From contig ML769393.1 in assembly GCA_009733575.1 (NCBI GenBank), positions 345,018-409,017 on the forward strand: 64,000 nt of DNA, in the 5' to 3' direction. Origin of the DNA: Gymnopus androsaceus JB14. Taxonomy: Eukaryota > Basidiomycota > Agaricomycetes > Agaricales > Omphalotaceae. A program made the translations under genes and the position numbers. Shown here one piece after another: positions 56,959 through 64,000 of the stretch (position 1 is the stretch's first letter; each line of letters begins with the position of its first letter). The notes beneath the pieces are model-generated. The model saw nothing but the letters and a program-made list of their open reading frames with translations, ran no database searches and was not told where the DNA came from.

Positions 56959-58577
56959 TCAATACCCATCCTTCCCTGTAACAACCCCAAACGCCACGCC
57001 ACCCCGCCCAAACATCTTCCGTAGGTCCTTAACGAGCAGTTCCGGCTTTTCGTGGGCAGCAAAATGGCCTCCGCTGGTATGCTCGGATTCAAAAACGAGG
57101 TTGGCCCAGGAAATGATATGTCTGTAGACGAAATTAGTAATGAGTGAGGGGCTTGTTGAAGAACACTATGAACTCACGCTCTCGGTGAATATCTCAACTC
57201 CTTAGGGAAGAAGGACGCGCCCATAGGTATCGTCGATGACGTCCATGTGTCATTGTCTCCATTGTCTTCAGTCTCGTAGTATATCCTCGACGCTGCGCCA
57301 GGTCCGGATCGGGCAAACCAGTACATTGACACCCAGGTTAGCACTGTAATCAAGATTGGTAAATGTTTGGGAATAGTATCTGTCAAAGGAAAGAAAAATA
57401 CCCTCATCATCGTCCCAAATATATCCTTTCTCTCCTTCCCTATCGCTCCAGATCATCAATTTCTCGTAGATCCAGGCTAAACAACCCGCTGGTGAGTCCT
57501 GTAGAGAGTACGCCAGCGTTTGGGGCTTCGTAGACTGCTCGTCGCTATACGCTTTCCCTTGCGACAAAAAGTACTGTCTACGTGGTTCGATGGCTTTTTC
57601 ACGTGGGAGGGACGGTGTCAGGAGAGCGCGGAGGTAGGACAAAGGTTGAGATTGGAGGGTAGGAGCTGGTCCACTGTAGAAAATTGAGCAGGAGCGAGTT
57701 AGAGGCAATGAAACGGGGTGAGACGCAAAAACGCACATTGGATAATTCGTATGCCAAGCTTTGGAGTGTTTTCCTCCGTACTTATGAGCCATATGGCGCG
57801 TAATCTGTACATGGATATAAACGTAAGAGAATGAATAGTAGCGAGAAAAGTTAAAGAGTACATGAGAGCCCCAATCGCCACCTTGAGTTACTGAAAATGA
57901 ATACAGAAAGGTCAGCGTATTAGATTGAGAGGATTGCCAAAAGAACGTACCATACTCGTTGTAACCTAAGGAGAGCATTAGTTTATGGCATAGCTATACT
58001 AGCATTAGCAGTCTCCCAACAGAATCAACGATTCCAGTACCTCGGCATATTTTACACAACCGAAACCAGGTTTCGACGGAGCCTCGGAGAAGCCAAAAGC
58101 AGGCAGATCGAGAGCAACGACATGGAAGCTAGGATGGTCAGGCGACGGATCTATAAGAAGCGGCAGTATCTTGCGAACTTCGATAAAACTTCCAGGCCCT
58201 TTCAAAGTCGAGTTTAGCCAAAGCCAAGACAGACAGAAAATGAGGAAAACCGCGTACATCCGTGAACAAAGAGCAAGGGAATTGCATTCAATACTTGGCT
58301 TTTCGCGTGGACATAATGAATATTCAACTTTCCAAACCCATCGACGTCAATGTCCTTGGTGAACTGGGGGAGCTCGTCATTCAACTTGGCTTCTTGCTCT
58401 CGCCAATCATAACCATCTTTCCAACGAGCTACCAGCCGCTTGATATCTGCACGCGGAACGCCGTGTTTCCAGTCAAAATATTTGATCTCGTCGGGATATG
58501 TTGTAATCTCTAGTTTTCGCTGGAAGAATGGCCAGTTTGGAATCCGGGATGTGAATTCTAAAGGCAGTTTCGGACAT
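56959..58577 (-). CDS. epoxide hydrolase, microsomal type with EHN domain
   Basis: Start [20 protein letters not shown] at 58577, the N-terminal EHN domain that wraps the alpha/beta-hydrolase. Then [20 protein letters not shown] (HGWPGS oxyanion motif, restored by removing the GTACGC...AAAG intron near 58195-58257), [28 protein letters not shown] with the nucleophilic Asp in [15 protein letters not shown] with the lid Tyr, and [11 protein letters not shown] carrying the catalytic His. Ends VVTGKDGY at 56959. About seven exons, no frame break found. It hydrates an epoxide to a diol and would fit downstream of a P450 epoxidation; the two genes are convergent neighbours. A detoxification role is the alternative. 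Confidence 0.88.
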
Positions 58578-58974
58578 GATTTCGGGAAGCGTCAATCAAG
58601 TCTTGCAAGGCAGATGGAGTCAGTTGGAAAGAAATATACGAACTTAAAGGCGGCGTTTCAACTTTCAAGCAGATAACAAGAGCAAACACAAGCTAACTAG
58701 CTGCTAGATAGAAACATACGTTCGGAGCAAGCCTGTCACTGGTTGAGGATCAGATCGACAACAATGCTTAAGTTGGAATGAGATTCACAGTGGAAAGACC
58801 CTTCCAGAGCTCGATTTCGTGATGAGTCGCTGGAGGCCACTGCACAGTAAAAGTCGCTGTCAGGTCTAGTGGCCTCCATACAGCTCGACCGAATCAACTC
58901 TGTGACACGCTGAAAGATCTACAATGCAACATAAAATCGTCCAAGGCTCTTGTAGTAAGGCTAGTGGGGGGATA
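58578..58974. other. short intergenic region
   Basis: 5' flank of the epoxide hydrolase gene; no gene or clear motif recognised. Confidence 0.4.
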
Positions 58975-59245
58975 AGCCATACTGTGGCTAGTTCCTAGTA
59001 GGTAAGTAGGATAAATGTAATAAAGGATAATGGACTCGGAGAATACTAGAAGGGGTTTGGCTGGGTTTTGGCCCCGCGCGGGTGGGTAACTAAATTTTAC
59101 ACACGCGGAGACAAAGCTGGAGCGTACAGCTAGTGAAGAAGAGGGGTGGTTGGTTGGTAAATCGTCAACGGTGAGAGTCGAAAGTACCAAGTTATATAAT
59201 AGACGCCGCGCTAGCGCCGGTTGACTCGCAGGTTCTAATCGACGG
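58975..59245 (-). repeat. dispersed repeat R3 (inverted relative to R1/R2)
   Basis: Read on the minus strand: GAGTCAACCGGCGCTAGCGC, ACTCTCACCGTTGACG, AGCTGTACGCTCCAGCTTTG, CCCACCCGCGCGGGGC, AACCCAGCC, CCTACTTACCTAC and AGCCACAGTATGGCTTAT, the same order as in R2. It carries no coding sequence. Confidence 0.65.
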
Positions 59246-59523
59246 GTCTGTCCAGCTTGAATGGCTTGCATGCATGCAGGTAATAATAAAAACTCCTTAT
59301 TTACGCGAAGAGTGACCTCAAGCTTCAAGTTCAATTGTAGATGATGATTCATCACATTGTGACACAAACATCGCGCACAGTGAGAGTCAGTGGATCGCAA
59401 GGAGAATGACTTCTGTTCTAGCTAGTCTTAGGTAAAACCACCATGTTTGTTAATGAATCATGATAGACTAGTGAAACATTGAAAGAATGCAAGGAAGGAA
59501 GGAACTACTATAAGACTGGGCTC
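59246..59523. other. intergenic, no feature recognised
   Basis: 3' flank of the PrpF gene; nothing further seen. Confidence 0.4.
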
Positions 59524-60682
59524 TCAATACCAAACATGTCCCTTCATCAATCTTCTCCCAGTTCGAATAACACTTGCGCTCTCCACCTCTCCCTTGGAAT
59601 CAAACATTGCACCCACTTCGACAACGCCGCCAGGATGTCGCATTTTAATGAGCTTCGACTTGCTCGAGTCCGGAGCAGAAGCCTGGATCATCGTATATGC
59701 CAATGTTCCATTTACACTGGCCGCGACTCCAAGGCATAAACCAACAGTCATTGGAACTGCTTTGTGCGGCACACCCATGGAGAGAGCGGTAATCTCGATA
59801 TCTACTTGGCCGTCGTTCGATTTTGGCTGGCTAAGCATAGCGATTTTAGGCTGCGCCTGTGTATTTGGATCGAGACCCATGTGGATAGCACCTTCACGGC
59901 GAAGAGATTCCAAGAGTCGGAGCTGCCCAGTAGAATGCGGGTCTTCAGAGCCAGATGCTCTGATTACTTCATCGCGGTCGACAAAGACAGTGGGGTTGGT
60001 AGCGTCAACCAAAGATGCTCTGAAGGTACCATCCTCGACTGTTATCTCTGTCATCGGTGCACCAGAAGGTAATAGTTTCCCCGTCCTCGCACCACCTGGT
60101 CTAGGAAAAATCAAGGCGAATCTGAGACGCTTCGTCAGAAACACCCGCAATGCGTGCCTCTGGAAGAGAAAGGTCTGCCAAACCAGTTTCACGATCAACG
60201 GGGAAAGTAGTATTGATGACTTTCTGAGTATTCGTGTTGAATGCTCGTACAGTGAGGTGATCCCTTGCCTCATTGTTGGGTGCATTCAACATGCCCTCGT
60301 CAAGCGCAAACACCCCGATCATGCTCGACAAATTCCCGCAATTTCCTGAATAATCTATAACTGAATCACGGATACCTACCTGCACAAACGTGTATTCCAC
60401 GTCTACGCCAAGTGTTCGCTGCTGCTCCGGAGAGGCGGATTGAACGACACAAATTTTGGACAGACTGGAGATACCTCCGCCCATGCCATTGAGTTGCCGA
60501 CCATTATCTGGGTCGGGGGAGCCCATAATTCCGAGGAAGACTTCATCCCACTTGGATTTGTCTTGTGGTAGATGAGATTGGTGGAGGAAGATGCCTTTGG
60601 AGGTGCCTCCTCTAAGGAACGTAGCAGGGATCGTGCGCGCGATAGAACCAGCCCGGTGTAGCGCTGAAGTAGCCAGATTCAT
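59524..60682 (-). CDS. PrpF-family (DUF453) protein, one frame break
   Basis: Two-domain diaminopimelate-epimerase-like fold; relatives isomerise aconitate or methylitaconate-type acids or support AcnD in the 2-methylcitrate pathway. Motifs: TIPATFLRGGTSKGIFLH, GSPDPDNGRQLNGMGGGISS, VDYSGNCGN-type loop (VIDYSGNCGNLSSMIGVFAL), GARTGKLLPSGAPMTEI, ATNPTVFVDRDEV, MRHPGGVVEVGA, SVIRTGRRLMKG. The conserved SGNCGN cysteine loop is present. At about 60105 a T5 run puts the frame off by one between SQIRLDF and PRPGGARTG; one T fewer restores it. Start ATG 60682, stop 59524. The precise substrate cannot be read from sequence. Confidence 0.85.
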
Positions 60683-60699
60683 ATCTGGACGCTGATAAA

Positions 60700-63308
60700 G
60701 CGGCTAATAAAAAGCTGTGGGTATCATGAGCAGCAATTACGCGATAGAAACTGAGGAAACCAAATGTTGTACGAAGTGATCAATGAAGACATGATGAAAC
60801 AGTAGCCTACGCACTTGAGGGGACCAAGACACGCTGAAAGATAGTAGATCAAGGTAGAGTTAATTTGTTTAGGCGCTTGTTAAAGCTATTCCCATTGCAG
60901 TCGCTCACGCGCACGAAATCAGAAATTCAGGAACAAAAACACTTTCATTTTACTTTTGAGTCTCTACCAACGCGAAATACCCAGCGTATGTACACTGTCT
61001 ATAACCTTCATCCTAGTAGTACATTGCTCGAACCAAATGTCCACAGTTCGTAGTGTATCAAAGAGGCCACAGACCAAAGAACCAGATAAAGGGTATGAAT
61101 GAATAATGAAACAACAAGTGTGCGTATATGTAGGTAAGTGAAAAGAGAAGACAAAACTAAAAAGGAGAGTGGTAGTATTTTCTTCGACTACTATGTAAGG
61201 TAGGTACTTGATTTCTTTAGATTCTGTACAGCATGTAATGCGAGATGCAATTACGGAGCGGAAGGGAGGGAGTTGGAGGAGTGGGGTTTGGTTTTAATGC
61301 GAAAGAGCGTGAAGTATTGACTACGAAATAGCGATGTGCAATAGAGACGGATTAGAGGATGAGGGATGAAGGCGGATAGAAGAAAGGACAATAGCGGGTG
61401 ATATGGAAGGAGGAAGTACTGGCGGAAAGAAGGATATGGGGAGGGAAGAACGTGCAATACACGTTATGGCCAATATACACAGTAGAATTGGAAGAAAATA
61501 AAGAGAAAAGAACAGAGATATTTATACACTCTATTGTGACCGATGAAGACAGAAGAAATAAAAAGTCCATGCAGGGGAGACGATGACAGGGCAGGGAAAA
61601 TCATGTATGTGTCGTCGTGGAGAGCCGAAGCAATGGCGGAGTGAAGAGGAAAATATGTTTCATGCGAGCATGGATGCATGGACCAAAAGGTAAGGCGGGT
61701 TTGAAGGAATAGACGGATATGCCTGGGTATGCATGCAATACTACAAGAAAATGTCAGTAGAGCGCACGGGGAGATGGACAAAAGGAATACGCACAAAAAC
61801 CAACAAGTACACCAAAAAAAAAGAAGCATCATAATCATGAAGTAGAGACCATGAAGCTGCACAAGAAATAGGCGCAGAAGGAAAAGATATAGAACAGGTA
61901 CCACATGACGTGAAAAGAAAAAGAGAATAAAAAAACCACAAGAAACACAGACGGGAGATATAGTAGGTTATACACGCATAAAGAGCCTTCCCCGTCCTTC
62001 TAATAAAACAACGGGGAGGAGGAGGATGGGATATATGACAGAGGAAAAAATAAAACAGCGGAGGTGTGAAATATAGGGTTGGGGGGAAGGTCTAATATGC
62101 AGATGGATACTTGATACAGTGATGCGATTCAAGGGAGTGATAAAAAAAAAGGAGAGATGAGAAGTCGAAGGGGAGGATGGAAAATAATAAAAACACAAGC
62201 ACTTTGAGTGAAAAGTTGAGGAAAGGAAGGGAGGAAAGTGCCTGGAAGTAATAATAGGCGATAGAGATATAGTAGAGGTAAAAGGGGGGAAAATAAGAAT
62301 GATAATAGATGAGGATGAGGAGTGTTTGCTTCAAAGATGATAAGATATGCTGAACTTCCAAACCCAAGATCGATCCAAGGTGGAAGAATCGTTATACATC
62401 GCCACAATGATGATAGTCCTCTCAAACGACACCAGAGCAGAACGGTCATCGAGACACCCGCCTCCCGTACGATAATTGTCTAGAGCGCAGGAGGCGTGTG
62501 GAGCAATGATGGCGATGCGGCGACGTCCCAAGAATAAATAGAGCAATGGTCTCAACCACTGCGTATCGTATACAGCGTTCCGAATTCGTGAGTTGGTGCT
62601 TCTCCTCCGCTGCAATAACAGCAATCCAACTCTTTTTTTACATTCTGGCACGGGCGGCCCTCGAGCCTCCACGCCACGCAGGCGCCGCCGTCCAGATTAA
62701 GAAAAGAAACGTGTGCAAGATGCTGGAGTAAGAGATGATTGATGATTTGCAATGATGAGAAGAAAATGCGATGCGAAAACACAGTGACAATAGGATTAGA
62801 TGAGTAGGTCTGATGGGGAATTCCTTGAGGGAATTCGAGATCGGAGGGAGACCTAAGGAGTTTGGAAAGCAAGTGCGACTTCACTGGTAGGGTGAAGTAC
62901 GCGATAGTGCGCGGATGTCCGAAACGATGGGCCAAATACCGGAAAAATCTAGCGATGTTGAATGTCGAATGATGCCGAAAAACCGAGGGATGGGAAGGGC
63001 CTAGGCCAAGTGCCGAAGAATGGGAAAAAATACAGTGATGCGTTAAATGTCGACCGCATCTCGCGATACCCAGAATGAAGAAATAATAATGATAAAAAGA
63101 ATTTTCAAAGCAAGGCTAAAAAAACACTTCTTTCGGCGGTTGGAGTCGGGAGAGGAGGTCAAGATGCAAGCAAGATCTAATCGGCTAGGCGAAGAAAGGT
63201 TTGAACGAGGTAATCCCCGGAACTGCAACGAAATGTTAACAGATGAAACAAGACAGGATTAGCGATTTGACCTACTTTTGACATCATACGGCAAGTTAGG
63301 AAGCAGGT
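60700..63308. other. intergenic with long purine-rich top strand
   Basis: From about 61130 to 62345 the plus strand is strongly purine-rich (AAGGAGAG, GGAAGAAAATAAAG, GGAGGAAAG), which produces spurious hydrophobic minus-strand frames. On the minus strand it is a polypyrimidine domain downstream of the 63.3-64 kb gene. It may be an extended 3' UTR or non-genic. No gene is supported. Confidence 0.5.
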
Positions 63309-64000
63309 TTAAACAAAAGCAAAAGTAGGAGGGGGTAGTTCCTCCGGGCTCGGTGAGTTCTGAAAGTTGGAACTCGCAAAGTACGCAGCAGCAGCAGCAG
63401 CGAGAGCCTCTCGCTCTTGCTCCGATTCCTCGGACAGGGGCAGGCGCTTGGCAGTCAGACCAAAGAGAGCCTTCAGGTCGTTGTCATGACCACCAGCAGT
63501 CTCTTCGTCAGAGGACATGGCGAAGATACCCTCGCTTGGCGTACGGATGTGTTTCCTACCCTTCTTACCAGCTGGGCTGGGACTAGAAGAGAGCGTAAAA
63601 GGAAACCCAGAAGGCGTAGCCGTGATGGGCGCAGTACGAGGTCCATCGTCAAAGTTGAGAGCGAAGCGAGGTGAAGGACGCAAGCGGGTAGGAGTCACTG
63701 GAGGAGTCGAGTCATCTTCCGAGTCGTCTTCCGTGAGGTCATCGCAAATAGGAAAGACGTCGCGGGACGTCTTTGCATTGCGCAGCCGAATGTGAGACAC
63801 ACTGGGCTCTGACCTTGAGAGATTGGGAGCAGACGCCGAGTTGAATTTGCGTGGTACTGGAATAGCGTTGGAAGGAGAATTTGCCGGAGTTGGATTAGAA
63901 GAAGGTAGATTCGGCTGTCTTCGTCGAGCAAGCTTGCCAGAAGGACGAGAGGCAAGAGTTGGAATGGAAGCAGGACGAGTTGATTTAGAACGAACGTTGG
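63309..64000 (-). CDS. C-terminal part of an unrecognised Ser/Pro-rich protein (runs off window)
   Basis: One open frame enters at the right edge (NVRSKSTRPASIPTLASRPS) and ends ELPPPTFAFV at 63309. The 230 visible residues are rich in Ser, Pro, Arg and acidic runs (DDLTEDDSEDD), with SP/TP sites, a short hydrophobic motif DLKALFGLTAKRLPLSEESE and an Ala7 tract followed by YFASSNFQNSPSPEE. It is probably a disordered regulatory or nuclear protein. No domain is recognised in the visible part. Confidence 0.7.
   Translation of the reverse strand, partial: NVRSKSTRPASIPTLASRPSGKLARRRQPNLPSSNPTPANSPSNAIPVPRKFNSASAPNLSRSEPSVSHIRLRNAKTSRDVFPICDDLTEDDSEDDSTPPVTPTRLRPSPRFALNFDDGPRTAPITATPSGFPFTLSSSPSPAGKKGRKHIRTPSEGIFAMSSDEETAGGHDNDLKALFGLTAKRLPLSEESEQEREALAAAAAAYFASSNFQNSPSPEELPPPTFAFV

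Noticed and set aside
61464..61941. Minus-strand hydrophobic open frames as membrane proteins
   Set aside because: They are the translation of a long polypyrimidine strand and lack splice sites, domains and normal amino-acid composition.

Overview
The window reads as nuclear DNA of a filamentous basidiomycete, most likely an Agaricomycete. Its genes are split by many short (about 45-75 bp) GT-AG introns, two genes encode F-box proteins, and the gene set is fungal (NCA2, Swp1/ribophorin II, COP9 subunit 3, trimethyllysine dioxygenase). No species-level call is possible from sequence alone. Gene models below were spliced by eye.

Layout. (1) 0.7-4.0 kb: a small secreted protein and the mitochondrial protein NCA2. 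(2) 3.9-13.1 kb: a tandemly triplicated segment. Each unit carries one copy (A, B, C) of an unrecognised multi-exon gene on the minus strand. Copy A is closest to intact and B and C look decayed; a mutated tail of NCA2 was carried along with unit B. (3) 14.3-22.1 kb: a housekeeping block with a coiled-coil protein, OST subunit Swp1/ribophorin II, two F-box proteins, and COP9 signalosome subunit 3. (4) 22.4-58.6 kb: a region rich in small-molecule enzymes: two near-identical NTF2-FMO monooxygenases, a short-chain dehydrogenase (SDR), an ornithine-decarboxylase-like PLP enzyme, a zinc alcohol dehydrogenase, a gamma-family PLP enzyme (cystathionine gamma-synthase/LolC type), a cytochrome P450 and an epoxide hydrolase. 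Trimethyllysine dioxygenase and Xaa-Pro aminopeptidase, probably primary-metabolism genes, lie among them. (5) 59.5-64 kb: a PrpF-family isomerase, a long purine-rich stretch, and the 3' end of a gene that runs off the window.

The most interesting system is region 4. The combination of a gamma-class PLP enzyme, an ODC-like decarboxylase, an FMO and a P450 is the enzyme logic of the loline alkaloid clusters of Epichloe (LolC, LolD, LolF, LolP). The ODC-like protein lacks the catalytic cysteine of true ODCs. A FMO-SDR-ODC block has also been duplicated: the FMO survives twice, while the second SDR and ODC copies are reduced to fragments at 22.4, 26.1 and 27.6 kb. I infer a candidate amino-acid/polyamine-derived alkaloid cluster; this is a hypothesis.

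Mobile DNA: a 728-bp non-autonomous hAT-type element with an 8-bp target duplication and an internal tRNA-like pol III promoter; a dispersed repeat family with a conserved inverted motif (three copies); and a 66-bp minisatellite. Several conserved genes (NCA2, Swp1, CSN3, both F-box genes, P450, PrpF) contain single-base frame breaks, several at homopolymers. These are more likely assembly indels than true pseudogenes, but sequence alone cannot decide.
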